Shown here: positions 22,602 through 35,347 of the stretch, in pieces
Numbering within the stretch: position 1 is the stretch's first letter
Layout of the letters: each line of letters starts with the position of its first letter
Position numbers and translations under genes: made by a program
Source: Epiperipatus broadwayi
Taxonomy: Eukaryota > Onychophora > Udeonychophora > Euonychophora > Peripatidae
Assembly: GCA_028023455.1 (NCBI GenBank)
Contig: JAQFVV010000230.1
Location: 806,001-870,000 of the forward strand
Reading direction: 5' to 3'
DNA: 64,000 bases
The notes under the pieces: model-generated
The model's input: only the letters and a program-made list of their open reading frames with translations
Databases searched by the model: none
What the model was told of the DNA's origin: nothing

Positions 22602-24544
22602 TTCTTATTGCATACTAGTATGTTATTTGAAATTTTTTAAATCTTAAATAATATTAGTTTAGACATCAGTGAATGTAAAGAGAAAGGGAAATGATAGCAA
22701 AGAGGAAAACTGAAAAATAATGGCTAAAGAATAACTTTTAACTAGTAGCACTACTGTATAGAGAGGGTTGCTAATGTTTTAACAGTTTATGGAAACATAA
22801 GAAATGGTGATCAAGTGAAATTTTAGTGGTTTAATACCAAACATGACCAAAGAATGATGGTGATTATATTTATTAAAAAGACAAAGACATTATAATGTAT
22901 AGATACTGAACTGGGTTCAGATCTGTATGATTATACAAGTAAATGAGCTTGAATTGAAAACACTGTTTTCATTTTGGACTCACAGCTTTATAGTTAACTA
23001 AAAAAAAAAAAAAGCTGCTAGAGGCTTGTATTAGATTCAAAGATCTTGCTTTGGTGATTTACAGATCAGCGATCACAAGTTTAGTTTACAGATCAGTGAA
23101 TATAAAAAAAGGAGTAAAATTAATTTAACAACAAAATTTAGGATATAGAAAAGAGAACAGTGTGACTAGTATTTGACTCATTAAACTGTGAAAGTGAATT
23201 TCATTTTTAATCTAATTTGATGATGAAAGACTCAAATATATGATTTGCTTTGAAAACAAATGTACAGTCATTCATCATATGTACTTTATGTTGCATAATC
23301 AGTTCACATTTCATCATATGTTCCATACGAACTTGTAATTCCCAGAACAATTTCAATTTTTTAAATTCATGTGCATATGGATAGATGGTTTTTTTTTTTG
23401 CATTAAATTTTAGTGCTGTTATAGCATATGATTTTCTTCAATTTGAACAAAATCCACGGATGGTATCATGTATGTGAAAGTAATGAAAAAACTAATCCAT
23501 AAAAAGTAAAATGTATTTATAATTGAAAAAGCAGCTGATTACCAAGTAGAGTTTCCATAAGAAATAGCAATGTTAAATGAAATCAACAAGACACAGCAAT
23601 CTATTGAAATTAAAAGTACATATTTATTACCGAATGTAGGTCTTGTTTGAAATAATTTTACAGTAAGAAGTATACGATTAAGTCAAATAATTTTTTTTCG
23701 CCGCACACGTGTTAGAATAGTAAGAAGTATAGTAATTAAATGTCCTATAGGAAACAAGCAATATAAAAAGTAACTGTCAACAGTGAATGTTAAATGAAAC
23801 CAAAAAAAAAAAATTAATAGGAAATTAAAAACAGATATAAAGTGAAATGATAAATAAATAGGTCTTGCTTCATAAGGTGCATCGAAAAAGTATAGTAAAA
23901 TGTTTTATCAAGAAATGCATTCCAAAAAGTATTCCACAAGGAAGTAATTGACAATAATAAGTTTATTAAATGAAATCTATTCATAATAAATTAATTGTTC
24001 ATCTGTCTTTATCTCAATTGCTTTAGTTTTGTGAAATATTTTATCCAAAAGTAAATGTGATAAACACTTTAATATCATTTCATAAGTGTCTCTTTAGTTC
24101 CCAAAGGATAAGGGGAATACATTTAAAAAGTTATTCATTTGTTAATTATATCGTAACACTATTATAAATTATATTTGTTGGTTGTAATGTTATTGAAAGT
24201 GATGGGTTACTTTTCATTATTTTACTTTATTTTTGTTGAACTAAATAATAAGTTGTATTTCGTATTTTTTTTACGGATATTTTTCATTACTTTCTTATGC
24301 TGCATCATGGGTGGCTAGATTGTTCAAATTGAGATAGATCACACATTATAAAAGTAGCAAATTTTCTTCTAAACTCATATCTAACTGTGATTAAGATTTT
24401 GAATGGGAACACTGCTATAGATGCACGTATATTATAAAAAGTTTTAATAAAGTTTTGCATAATAAAAATTGATTTTTAAATACTTTTATTTTGTTTATTT
24501 GACTAAAATCTTGATTGTTGAATTAAAACTTGCTTTAAAAAAAT
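22602..24544. other. Gene-less stretch with decayed repeats
   Basis: A family X side arm at 22905-23060. From about 23540 to 23990 there are weak tandem similarities ('gttaaatgaaa', 'aggtcttg', 'agtaagaagtat' recurring at about 200-bp spacing). No coding region. Confidence 0.45.
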
Positions 24545-24642
24545 GATGGTCGAGAGGTCAGCAAAAGCTGCTTTCCAGATGGTTGTCCCGGGGTTGGCGG
24601 GTTCGCTTCCCGGCTGATGCTATGACACATGAGAAAAAAAAA
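24545..24642 (+). mobile_element. tRNA-Gly-type SINE, copy S5 (subfamily B)
   Basis: Slightly 5'-truncated ('gatggtcgagaggtcagc'), with a CTTTCCAG loop, 'ccggggttggcgggttcgct' including the subfamily B insertion, and the tail 'gctgatgctatgacacatga' plus an A-tract. No obvious target duplication. Closely related to S4. Confidence 0.88.
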
Positions 24643-25015
24643 ATCACTGTCTTCATAAGCATAAATATTTTGAAAAGAATTTTTAATGTGCAGATTTCAT
24701 TTCATATACAGAAAATATGGTGACATTGTTTTGATTGTAAGTTTTAAATTTTGATACAAAAAATTTGTTGCAAAATATCCGAATACTAAAAAATAAAACA
24801 TATATAAAAAATATTTGATCAGTAATGCATTTAAATTTTTTTTCCTTCAACTATAGTTTTGATTGTTATATGTAATTTGTAATTAAAGCATGGGACATCA
24901 TTAATTCAGTCATTTTTGAAATGTATGCATAAATTAATTGATTCATTCACTTTAGGATTGAATTAATTTATGGTCATTCCATGCCTGGATTTTAAGTTAC
25001 ATATAACAACAAAAA

Positions 25016-25637
25016 TTGTAGCAATTTTTTCTACACAATAATGCCACCTAGTGCAAGCTATAGTAATTTCAGGTGCACTGCTTCCAGATCCAAGATTCCT
25101 CACTAATGAAACCCATATTACAGGGGTCCCCAACCTTTTTGCACTTAAGAGCACATTCTATAATACTGGCCAGGTGTCGGGCTTCATTTATTTTTTTCAA
25201 CCAGATGGCGGGCACCATTTATTTTTTCAATGTAAATTTATAGTTGGATATTGTTAATAATACACATAATGTATAAAAAAATATTTATTTCAAAAATAAA
25301 ATTTTAACATATAATTAACATTTATATTTTTACGCTGTAAAAGTATAGTATGCCCTACAATTTGATTACTATATAATACAATAATTTATAAGAAATTTTA
25401 AAAATTAAATTTTTTTGTATCAGATAAATAATTTTTTATCATGTTCGGATAGCGGCGGGTACACGTAAAATGGTCTGCGAGCACCATGGTGCCCGCGGGC
25501 GTAGGGTTGGGGACCCCGGCCATATTAGATATGTGGTGGGCACTGGTTAGAGATTATGATGCACAATTTTCTTGCATCTGTTGATTACTATGGCTTGCAC
25601 TAGGTGGCACTGTTGTGTGGAAATAAATTGCTATTGT
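25016..25637. repeat. Foldback repeat interrupted by a hAT element
   Basis: 'tgccacctagtgcaagctat' at 25042 is the inverse of 'atggcttgcactaggtggca' near 25590, and flanking bases also pair (about 55-60 bp in total), so the outer sequence is an inverted-repeat element. Between the arms sits the hAT-type insert at 25121-25519. Part of the left interior ('cttccagatccaagattcct') also resembles family X. Confidence 0.7.
25121..25519. mobile_element. Non-autonomous hAT-type DNA transposon, 399 bp
   Basis: The terminal inverted repeats are 'caggggtccccaacc' on the left and 'ggttggggaccccgg' on the right, 14 of 15 positions complementary. They are flanked by an exact 8-bp direct repeat, 'ccatatta' (25113-25120 and 25520-25527). 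A CAGGGGTCCCCAACC-like terminus and an 8-bp duplication are hAT hallmarks. The interior is AT-rich with GC-richer subterminal parts ('caccatggtgcccgcgggcg' near 25482) and encodes no transposase, so movement would need a transposase supplied elsewhere. The near-intact ends suggest it is younger than the foldback it interrupts. Confidence 0.93.
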
Positions 25638-28480
25638 CTTAGTAGCTTGTGTAAGTGTAAAAAAAATGTGATCAAGTGATGTTTTAATGGTTTAATAATT
25701 AAAATTGTGGCTGGATAAAAAAACTGTTTGGTTTTTAATACATTAGTGATCAAATAAAATAAAAGCATTTTTTGTAAAATATTTTTTATATGTATTATTA
25801 TAAAACTTATTTTTAAAAGGCTACAATCCTAAAAGTTATAACCCATCAAATATTTGAATGTATGTTAAGTGTGTATGCTTATATTTTCCTTCATTAGTTA
25901 TTGGAAAGATCAAAGAATTCAATTTAATCAGGCTTTTAACCCAAATTATTCTTTATTAAGGTAATTTTTTTTCTAGCCTTTGTAGAAAAGTTATATATGT
26001 TAAAAAAATCAATAGTTAAAAATAATTTAAAAGCCAAGTTTATTTTTAGTTCTCTTAAGAAGAATTTACCCTTAATTTAATAAGAAAAGTGGGTTCTGTA
26101 GATTGTCATTACTATGTTAATTAACGTTACCGGTTGATTGATTGTGTTGTCTAGAGAAGTAAATAAATTCATTGGGATGCTAAAAACCTTTTTCAATAAA
26201 GTCCATTAAAAATATATATATGCTGTTGAAAGTTTTTTTTGAATTAGTAGCTGTACGCCGAAATAATACGAGTAACTTTTTTTTTTAATGGACGTTTTAA
26301 AAAAGCAATTTGTAAGATAAGAAAATGATTTTGTTCATAATCTCATTATAAATAAGGAAGATAGTTTTTAGTTGAATGACTTTCTTAACAAGCAAAACTG
26401 AAGTTTGAAGAACAGAGAAGTAAATCTATCTACTAGCATCCTGTATACCTCTTAAATGCTTATTTTGGTGTGATCATTCATCGTAGAGGGTCACTGGATT
26501 TGAACTTTTTGAAAAATGAAGTGGGTAATTGGCTGCGTCTAGCCATTTATATTGAACCACGATCAAATTTTTTGACGTCTGGAATGAATGGTATCCCACG
26601 AATCCAACAAAGGGGGAAATATTGACAGCCATTGTGAAAAGAGAAAATGGTCATACAGACTGACGGTCGTGCATTTATTTGCCAATAACATGGCTGAAAT
26701 TTTTTTGTAAATTTTTATGTAAAATTATTAATAAAAATAATTGCTAATCAAAAAATGTTTTCGTTTTCAAAACCCCTTTGCAACTTTTCAGTAGGGGCTT
26801 GATTTGTAGTATATCTAGAAAGCAATATCTCTTGGGGCTACAACAGCCCTTATTGTAAATCATCATATTAGACAAACTATTTTACTATTGTTACCATACT
26901 TTTCCTCAATAATAATTGTTGTCATCAAATAAATGAAAAAAGATCCAAATAGTTTATTGCTTGGGGCTTCTTGAGTATGATGACGGAGCACATTTGCCTG
27001 ACCTTTAGCTCCACTGCTCACCACTCTGAGATTGCATTAAATCACGTAGAGGACCATTTAATAAATAACATGCAATAGCAAACTGTAAAAGTACTATCAC
27101 TAAATGCTAACACAATCATTTAATGGTTATATATCTAAATCTTCTACTGGGCAGATACCGTATATGTAAAAGCGAGTGGTAAAGATATCCATGGGCTCAC
27201 TAATCATAAAAGCATGGCGTATCCTCCACCATTTATGAAAATAGTATTACATTACAAACCACATTTTTATTTCTACATAAACATTCGTGATCACGCAAAT
27301 TAGTCTATGATCTTTATATTCTATCTAAGAGTACGTAGATAGCCATTTATCGACAGTTTGAGATGATTGACTGGGTTGGCCATGGGCTATCTACCTGAAA
27401 GAAAAATCCTGAGCCTGTAACTAGAATTAGTTTTACAGTTTCTTTTAATTTATATGTTTTAGGCTTTAAAATTTAAATATTAAAACAAATTATGTTATGA
27501 GGGTAGGAGTAATGCCGGTAGTCAAGCATTATCAGGTCGTCATTCTAGTTAAATAAATCCGTTATCTAAAAATCACATCCAGTATATGCGTGTGTGTATA
27601 TATATAAATAGGATTTTTAAGATTGTGATAGTAATTTAGTTTAACTTTGGTATTATATGTATAAACTTGGATAATTAGATAAATTGTAATCCTGACAAAA
27701 AAAATTAAAGCTAACATAATAATCTAGGTAATTACTACCTGCCATAGTACAGCGTTATTCAAATGGCAGAAAAATAATTCAACTGGAGAAGCAATTTTAA
27801 TTCTTGAAATAGTTTTCTTATGATATCAGTTGCTAGCTTTTGTTATAATTCTGTTTGTTTCCATTTGTAGTTACTTGTACACACGCACAAATATAATTGA
27901 GACAGTTCACTGGATTTTTTTTTTTAAAATTGAAAATCTAGGCTACGCTTTGTAAATTTTATATTGCTCAATATGTGTGTGAGAATATATATATAATCAA
28001 ACAATGCAAATAGATTCAAAGACAAATCTTGGGGTGATTTAGCGGTGTATTTTTGCGTGGGTATTGACGATTACATTGCGAATGTGAGGTAATGTAATAT
28101 CGCAGTAGCTTTTTAAATTGACTTAGATATAGAGATGTAGCACAGTTTACAATGTGTTGCTGTTTTTAACAAGTTAAAAAGATAGGGTATGTCATCATAG
28201 TGAAATAACTACTATAATTAAATTAGCTGCATGTAAAGCTGTTATTTTACATAACACCCTATCAATATAACATAAAGACATTAGAAAAATTTATTTAAGG
28301 ATATTCTAAAAATAGGGTAACAAAATGAGATCTATCAATATTTTATCCCAACTTCTGGATGTGATGAAATCGAGTCTACTATTGCAAAATTACATATTTT
28401 TGTCATGTGACCCAAATGAACACCACCAAAACTTTCTAAAAAATATGATAGACTTTTAGGGTTTCATAGGAGAGACAGAT
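25638..28480. other. Gene-less stretch
   Basis: Mostly unassigned AT-rich DNA. A slightly GC-richer patch at about 26480-26680 has no usable open frame. A degenerate family Q similarity lies near 26950-27050 ('agtttattgcttggggcttc'). Confidence 0.45.
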
Positions 28481-29145
28481 CCCATTTTCATTATTTATTA
28501 ATAATTTTTATTAGTTATTCATTAGACTAGAAATTATCCACTTAATGAATATTTGTGTAATGTAATTTTCACTACACTACTCACACTAAAAGATTGGTAT
28601 CTATCCACCTTAATACCTTGTGGAGGGATCTAGTCATAAACCTATAACCAAAGACATGGAAAATATGTATGATCTCTAAGATATATATTTTATGCTGTTT
28701 GCAGTACTCATCAGTTGGCTCAGATCACAATCTCTTATCCATATATCTTTATCATTGTTCAGTATATATAGATGGTCAATTACTACAGTGTAATTGCTGT
28801 GTCTAACTTACTTTCCTCACAACTCTGACACAGACCACTTAATGGAAGTATATTAATAATTTTTATTAGTCATTTATTAGATTAGAGATTATCTACTTAA
28901 TAATATTTCTGTAGAATAATTTTCACTAAACCACTTTCATGCTTGATAGGGACTGGTTTCAATCCACTTTTTTAACACCCTCTGGAGGGGTATAATCATA
29001 AAATGACCAAAGACATGAAAAAGATTTAATCCCCAAGATTTGCATTTCGTGCTGAACCAGCACTCTTCAAGGTGTTAAAAGTGGATAGAAACCAGTTTTT
29101 ACTTACCAGGAGAATGGTATAGTGAAAATGACACTACAGTAATAT
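28480..29145. repeat. Duplicated repeat with palindromic right part
   Basis: Two related units begin near 28497 and 28852 ('ttaataatttttattagt'), share 'accaaagacatg(g)aaa', and contain 'gcagtactcatcagttggct' or 'gctgaaccagcactcttcaa'. In the second unit 28905-28979 and 29071-29141 form an inverted repeat ('gactggtttcaatccacttt' with its complement near 29080). Related 'cagcactcatcagttg' blocks recur near 44470 and 47280, so this is a dispersed family. No coding content. Confidence 0.6.
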
Positions 29146-29348
29146 TACCCATTTACATTATTATCTTAAAAATACTTTGAAGTATCATGCTGATTATTTT
29201 CATTAGGAATATATGGTAGGGGATGGAATTCATTGGGGGGCTGCAATTGTATATGGTATTGAAATCTTCCAGAAACAAAAGTTAATTCCAAAATATTAGA
29301 ATAATGGACTGGCATATTCTATGTACAATGTTTGTAACTGCTATTGGG
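29146..29348. other. Unassigned spacer
   Basis: No gene or repeat recognised. Confidence 0.4.
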
Positions 29349-29449
29349 TTTTTTTTTTAAGTGTCATAGTATCAGCCGGGACGCGAACCCGCAACCCGGG
29401 CAACTGCCTGCAAGTGCAAAACAGTCACGCTGACCTCTCGACCACCAAT
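29349..29449 (-). mobile_element. tRNA-Gly-type SINE, copy S6
   Basis: On the minus strand: 'ggtggtcgagaggtcagcgt', an altered anticodon stem with a few inserted bases ('ttttgcacttgcaggc'), 'cccgggttgcgggttcgcgt', 'cccggctgatactatgacac' and an A-tract (T-run at 29349-29358). It is subfamily-B-like. No clear target duplication. Confidence 0.85.
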
Positions 29450-30300
29450 AATATGAAGTAAAAAAACAAGATTACATAATCTGCATTTTATCATTTTTCT
29501 ATTTATTGGAAAAAGGTCCCGATTTCCAATAAAAAAAAAATTTTTAATCAAATTATAAGCAATATATTCCTCTTGATATTGCAGTTGTGCATTAACCTGA
29601 TAAGCACTTAAATCAGAATGTATGTTCTGAGGTGAAATTAGGATTTTTTTTTAGATGACATGCATTCTTAGTTGAGCTCAAGTTTTTCAGTTATTGGTAC
29701 TGGTTGGCGAACCTATCTCGCCAGAAGATAAAAGTTAATCCAAATATTTTTGGACCAATTATGGATTTCAACTAATCTACGTAGCCTTTATCAAAGGACT
29801 ATGAAATATATATTTCAAAGACTTTGAGAAAACACTCAGCATTTAATAAATTAAATTAATCTGTCAAAAATATCAAACTTTTTTTTTAGGAAACATTTTT
29901 GAAAAAAAATATATTGATGAATATATAATAAATAGTTAAGGGTGAATATTTAGCACTGCTGTTGGTTACTGTAAATTAATCTTTTCCAATGTGGATATAT
30001 ATTAATCAAGGCAAAATCAAAAGATTCATTTTATTAAGATATCCAACCATGAAATATATATAATAAATATATTAACACATCTTGAATTACATATAAAAAA
30101 TCTGATGTCATCTTCAGTTTTACTTTATGAAAAAAATGTTAATAACAAGTCACTCTGTATTTCAGGAATAACTTCCTTCATCATCATCTGTCTTGGGGCA
30201 TTGTCAATGATTCACACGAATATAATTGTCACTCGTAGTAATTTTTTTAAAATTTACTTACCTTTACAATATTAAAGATGAATGGCTGATATATATATAT

Positions 30301-30405
30301 TTTCATATGTCATATCATCGGCCGGGACGAGAACCCACACCCGTCAGCAACCAACTACTTGCTTGCAAGGCGAGTGCGATGACCTCTCGGCTAACAACGC
30401 TTGAC
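30301..30405 (-). mobile_element. tRNA-Gly-type SINE, copy S7
   Basis: On the minus strand it begins 'gtcaagcgttgttagccgag', has a CTTGCAAG loop and an enlarged stretch before 'gggttctcgtcccggccg', and ends with the tail 'atgatatgacatatgaaa'. The enlarged middle matches S1 at 10248, defining a third subfamily. An A-rich TA repeat follows its 3' end. Confidence 0.8.
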
Positions 30406-30731
30406 ATTTTGTGTGAGGTTATTGACAAAATTCTAAGAAAGTTATTCCTGATATATTGCAACCTATTGCTATATATATACATTTTGGTTTTTAAAAAATG
30501 TGTAAGTTTAAAATGTTAAAATAATTTTAATCTGTCAAATTAAAAAATTCCTCAGGGAATTAAAGTTACAAATTTTAGCTGATAAAGAAAAAAACTAATT
30601 ATACTAGTGGAATTAGATTTTTTCTAATTAAAGATAATCCTTGGAATTTAGAAAATTATACGTTGGAGAACAAATAGTGGCTCATATTATAAATCCTCCC
30701 AAAATCTAAATCACTTTAATCGGATTTAAGT
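30406..30731. other. Unassigned spacer
   Basis: AT-rich, with no gene recognised. A 97-codon open frame that starts near 30226 runs through SINE S7 and has no protein-like features. Confidence 0.4.
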
Positions 30732-30862
30732 TTAAGAGCCAAGAAGAAGGCACCAAAATATGTCCAACAGAAGAGCTAAAGCAGCCCAATGGGAGTACAA
30801 GAGCCAAGGAAGAAGGTAACAGAATATTTCCAACAGAAAATTTAAAATCCCAGTGAAGTGCT
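30732..30862. repeat. Degenerate tandem duplication, about 66-bp unit
   Basis: 'agagccaagaagaaggcacc ... atgtccaacagaagagcta' from about 30733 is repeated from about 30799 as 'agagccaaggaagaaggtaa ... tttccaacagaaaattta'. Unusually purine-rich compared with its surroundings. Not recognised as coding. Confidence 0.65.
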
Positions 30863-31126
30863 CCACTGAAGGTCCAAAGGAAGTCTCAGAAGAGATTTAA
30901 AAGGTCATAAGAACCTCTACATTATTTTTTATTATTATTATTTAATTGATGGAGTAACCTTTTGGCCACTCACAGCAATTGGTGCAGTCAATGATTTATC
31001 AATTTTTTCATGTAATGTGGTAGTGGTAGTCATATGTTTTATGCATGATGATCGGAACTGATGTCTTTTCAGATTTGTTTACAAATATGTACATATGTCT
31101 TTAAGTATTACATTTTGACTTTAATA

Positions 31127-31139
31127 CCCCCCCCCCCCC
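31127..31139. repeat. Poly-C tract, 13 bp
   Basis: An uninterrupted run of 13 C in very AT-rich surroundings. Similar runs occur at 34952 (14), 63569 (11) and 63709 (12). Confidence 0.95.
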
Positions 31140-31212
31140 AGATTTATTTATTTTTTTATGGCAATTTCTGTAAAAAAGGGGATGGGATATGAAGGAATGT
31201 ATATATGACTTT

Positions 31213-31320
31213 TTTTCCCCCATGTGTCATAGCATCAGCTGGATAGCGAACCCGCTAACCTGGGACAACTGCTTGTAAAGCTGCTTTCACTGACCTCTCG
31301 ACCACCAATGCTTGTCATGC
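31213..31320 (-). mobile_element. tRNA-Gly-type SINE, copy S8 (subfamily B) with 12-bp target duplication
   Basis: On the minus strand: 'gacaagcattggtggtcgag', a CTTTACAAG loop, the 'gggttagcg' insertion and the tail 'gatgctatgacacatggggg'. It is bounded by an exact 12-bp repeat, 'atatatgacttt', at 31201-31212 and 31321-31332, confirming insertion by retrotransposition. The tail is G/A-rich rather than pure A. Confidence 0.93.
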
Positions 31321-31332
31321 ATATATGACTTT

Positions 31333-34300
31333 ATAATAGGGAGTTTGTAAGAAGTTTAGTATTTTTCAAAATCTTAATATAATTTATTAATTGTTGAGAA
31401 TGTTTTCTTAAGATCTTTCCACTGAATATTTTTTGTAGTCCTTTGAGAAAGGCCATTTATGATTGTCTATGTACTGGCAATAAATTGAGAAGAAATATTA
31501 AAAATTATGGAAACGCATAAGCAAAGTTTTGACAAATTCATATATATATATGCACACAATGTATATGCACTATATGTATTTTTTTAATTTTAGTTTTATA
31601 TTTGTTTATCTAATATTATTTATACTTTCCTGTGGATAGCATCTTTTTTAATAGTCATTTGTAATGGTTCAAAATATTAAAGATACGTACTTAAGTATAT
31701 GATTAAGTCAATGGCAGATAAAGTATTGTTGCTTGCTTATAGAATTGTGTTGCCTAGATGTATCCATCTTCCTCTTGGCAGAGAACCACATGTGTTTTAT
31801 ATGTAACAAAATGCAGATGTCAAAAACACTTTACAACTTATGAACTGTATTTATAGTAAAAATAAAAGTCTTCAATCGCTAGGCAAAAACTTCTCCAAAA
31901 TCTCTCAACAGGGAGCCGTAGAAAAGAGAGGATTTAGCTAGACATCCATTTACCAACCGACAGATCGGATAGTTAGCTGGATTGAGTTTTGAACTTATTA
32001 TCTGCTATGAGCATGCTTTCTGAATGCACGGAAATTAAATATCTGGGGAAAATATTATTGATATACCCGAGTTCAAATGTTCAAGTCGTACGTATAGGGA
32101 AGATGAGTGCGTCAAATTCAGAAGCGATTTGATCTTATAATAATTCAGCTATATTTAAATTATGACTTTGTGAAAGTTTGTGTGTGTGTATGTCAGTTGA
32201 CTTAATAATTTGGAAAAGCCTGGGAGAGCTTTGTTAAAGATAATGAACTGCTTGGCAGCTGTTGAGAGATGGGAAGATGGGGGAGAGGAAAAAAGCCTTC
32301 GACGACGAAAAATTAATAGAGTTGAAGTGATAAGCATCACGTAATATACTGACTATATTGTTTAATTTAATTCGTTATATAGATCGTGACAAAATATAGT
32401 CACGTCGAACATTTGTAAACTTCATCTAAATATGAATGTGTGTGTGCGTAGTTTAAAATTTTATCTTGTTAATCTGACCAATAATCTGAATTGAAATTAA
32501 TTAATAGTCCTTTTTCTAGCTTTGGGAAAATCGTTTCTTTTTTCTTTATTAATGAAATGTTTTAACCTCAGATGAAAGGTCAGCAAGATGGAGAACTGCT
32601 CTCTGGTTAAACAAACATTCAATATTTAGAAAAGATCATGACATGAAAATGAGAAAAATTCAAAAACATCTGAGAAAAATCTCTTTTAAAAATTTCAAAA
32701 AAAGAATTTGACGTATTTGAACTATAAATTTGTGAATTCTTACCCCTGGATTTGAAACAATGTAAAGATCGTTTTATTGATTTTTTTTTTATTACTAAAA
32801 CCCGGTGCCATTCTTTAGCAAACGCGTTAACTTTCTATTAATTAGTAATAAAATTAATTAGACAAAGTGCCACATTAATTTTCTTTGCTAGCCGATGATC
32901 TTGGTTCGAATTCTAATCTCGCAAAACATGGAAAATCTATTCAAATTTTAACCAGTCTTTGGATTTTTTTTTAGGTTTGTTATATCAAATCCACCCCAGA
33001 TAATCATTCAATACTGGTAAAGCAAAAGGTATCTAGTTATATCAAGTCTGTTCATAGTTAGCTAAAAATGACGAATGGTAATAATTTAGTTATATGGGAC
33101 TTTTATTTTTGATGAATTGAGATGTATAACAATTTTTTTGTTGTTGTTGCAATCCAATATAATACTATTTAAGATACTCAACTTACCTTCTATTACAGCC
33201 TTGAACTTTGTTATTGGTATTTGTCAATGGCTTGTATTCATTAATAGATTTAGGTGTTGCTTTTTTTTGGATGTCTATGCTTTGCTTGATAGACTGTTGC
33301 TGATCTGAATATTGTAGTGCAAAGATTTTGTCTTAAATAAGAGCCATAACTCATTGATGGGTTTCTGAAACTGAGCCAACTGCTTACCACTTGCATATAT
33401 AATCCACTGATCTACGGGCAAGTAGAAAACAGTTTTATACCTTATTCTCACAACTGTATCACATTGGGCAATTTATATCAACATAAATCATAATGTTATA
33501 TAAGCTTACGTTAAGATACAACCTTATCAGTCAGTACAAATATTTTGTTATGGTTGATATTCAGTAGTTTATGCATGCTAGTGATAAGCAAGCATCATTG
33601 CAGTCTTAGTCTAATGCTTAGAATCTTATAATCGAAAATATGTAATGTGTACACACACATAAGAAAACACTAGCAATTTTCTTACTAATGTTCATTTACT
33701 CACGTAGATGTTATTCAGTTATTTTAAATTACGAAATTAATTTTGTTTCATAAAAGATTGAAAGCTATATTTATTTTTTCTAAGAAAATTTAGGTATTAA
33801 GGCAAAAGCCCAAGTCAAATTGTGATCCTTATAACTGCCGATATCTAAACAGAGCATCATTATGTTCAGTAAATGTGTTAGCTGTGGGGAATTTGATTTC
33901 ATATTTTACTCTTCCAGATCATTGAATGGATTTTTAAAAATGGATTAAGCCCATGGTGTTCTTCCTGGTCATCACAATCCAAATATATTAATGTCAAAAA
34001 ATGTATTTCATTTGCATTTTTTGTGTGATATGATGTTATAAAAGAATATTTTAATTTCATTTGATTTTTAAATGGCTTCTTGTGTTTTTTATTAAAAAGA
34101 AATATCTGTATAGAGTAGACTGTGGAGCCCCTTGATATCAAAAAAGTGGCTCGTAGTAATAATTTGCATCTATAGTGGAAGATTGATTCACCAATGAGAA
34201 TTAAAAGAGAGTGATAGGAGGATGAAAATACATTGGTTCTCAAAGAGTAGGAATGTATAACTTGGTTAAAATCTCTAGGCATCTGGACTTTGCACAGAAA

Positions 34301-34464
34301 TTTTTGACTTCAGATGCTATTTTACATTCGCAGATTATCTATGAAAACAGGTGATATAGTAATAGAATATCATAACTAAGTGATCATGATTATCATCAGT
34401 AGTAATCTGCTTTTGCCTTTTATCTTCTTAATAGAATTTAATCTAGCATTATGATTGGATACTA
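31333..34464. other. Gene-less stretch
   Basis: A family S2 body in reverse near 31935-31985 and a forward copy at 32865-33040. A 127-codon minus-strand open frame at 33899-34282 is Leu/Ser/Ile-rich, with no domain or motif I recognise; in DNA this AT-rich such a length can arise by chance. No supported gene. Confidence 0.45.
32865..33040 (+). repeat. Dispersed tRNA-like repeat family S2
   Basis: 'gatcttggttcgaattctaa' is a good B-box match (GGTTCGAATTC). It is followed by the family body with 'ccccagataatcattcaata', 'ctggtaaagcaaaaggtatc' and 'tagttat'. This copy gives the clearest support that family S2 is tRNA-derived. Confidence 0.5.
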
Positions 34465-34615
34465 TTGTGTTTTGCTAGAAGAGATGATAGTAGATGGACA
34501 GTGGAAGTGTTAAACTGGATCTCAAGAGATTGTAAGAAGGATAAATTAAGGAAATTATTGGTATGATGTGAGAAGGGAGGTTATAAATAAGAGAAACAGA
34601 TTACCCAAAAATTTA
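34465..34615 (+). mobile_element. RTE LINE fragment, copy D
   Basis: 'gctagaagagatgatagtag' followed by 'tggacagtggaagtgttaaa' and 'ctggatctcaagagattgta' aligns with the 'ARRDDNRWTIEILNWIPRDC' coding part at 56911-56975. A following deletion joins it to 'atgatgtgagaag'. Very short and inactive. Confidence 0.8.
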
Positions 34616-35347
34616 AAATTGATATCTAGAGCCTAAATACCTTGACTTCCTTATCAAGATTAATTTAGAAGCCTTACCAACTTCAGCTTCTTAACTTTAA
34701 AAAAAGTTTCTTGCCTATACAGACTCAACTTGTTTTCTCTACCACAAAGAGGAAGAAACTATCACACATCCTCTCTTCAAGTGTCCATCATTCAAATATA
34801 TCAAATCCTTATTATACCTATCACTAAGTTTCAATTAGCCTCACTCATCACCTTCATTAACAGCATAAGGAGAGCTCTTCTCCAGTCTACATTTATTTTT
34901 ATTATATTCACTTCGGTTTCTTAGATGACATTTCTGCTTTAGCCTAACTCACCCCCCCCCCCCCCGAAAATCACATTTCTCAAGACAAAATAAATAAAAA
35001 AATAAAAATTAGAGATCAAACACCAACACCTCCAAATATATATGCAGCAACATGAAGTTTAATAAGGTTACCTACATGACTGTATCCATTGCTAAAATTA
35101 GGATATGATCTTTGTTTTAATACCCAATACTTATCATTAATCATATAGTTTCACTCATTTAAAAATTAATACATACATAAGAAATCAATTATCCAGATGA
35201 ATGCTAATGCATAAAACCATTCTCAATCTAACAGCACATTTCATGTCATACTTAATTCTCCACATTTGTATATAATTCCTTTTAAAATTGATTTTAATAA
35301 CAAATATGTATACAGATACACACTATTAACCCTCTTGATACCCACTA
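34616..35347. other. Unassigned stretch with a 14-C run
   Basis: No gene recognised. The C-run is at 34952-34965. Confidence 0.45.

Noticed and set aside
33899-34282. 127-codon minus-strand open frame
   Set aside because: Composition is Ile/Ser/Leu/Phe-rich, with no domain, splice or promoter support. A frame of this length can occur by chance in this much AT-rich sequence.
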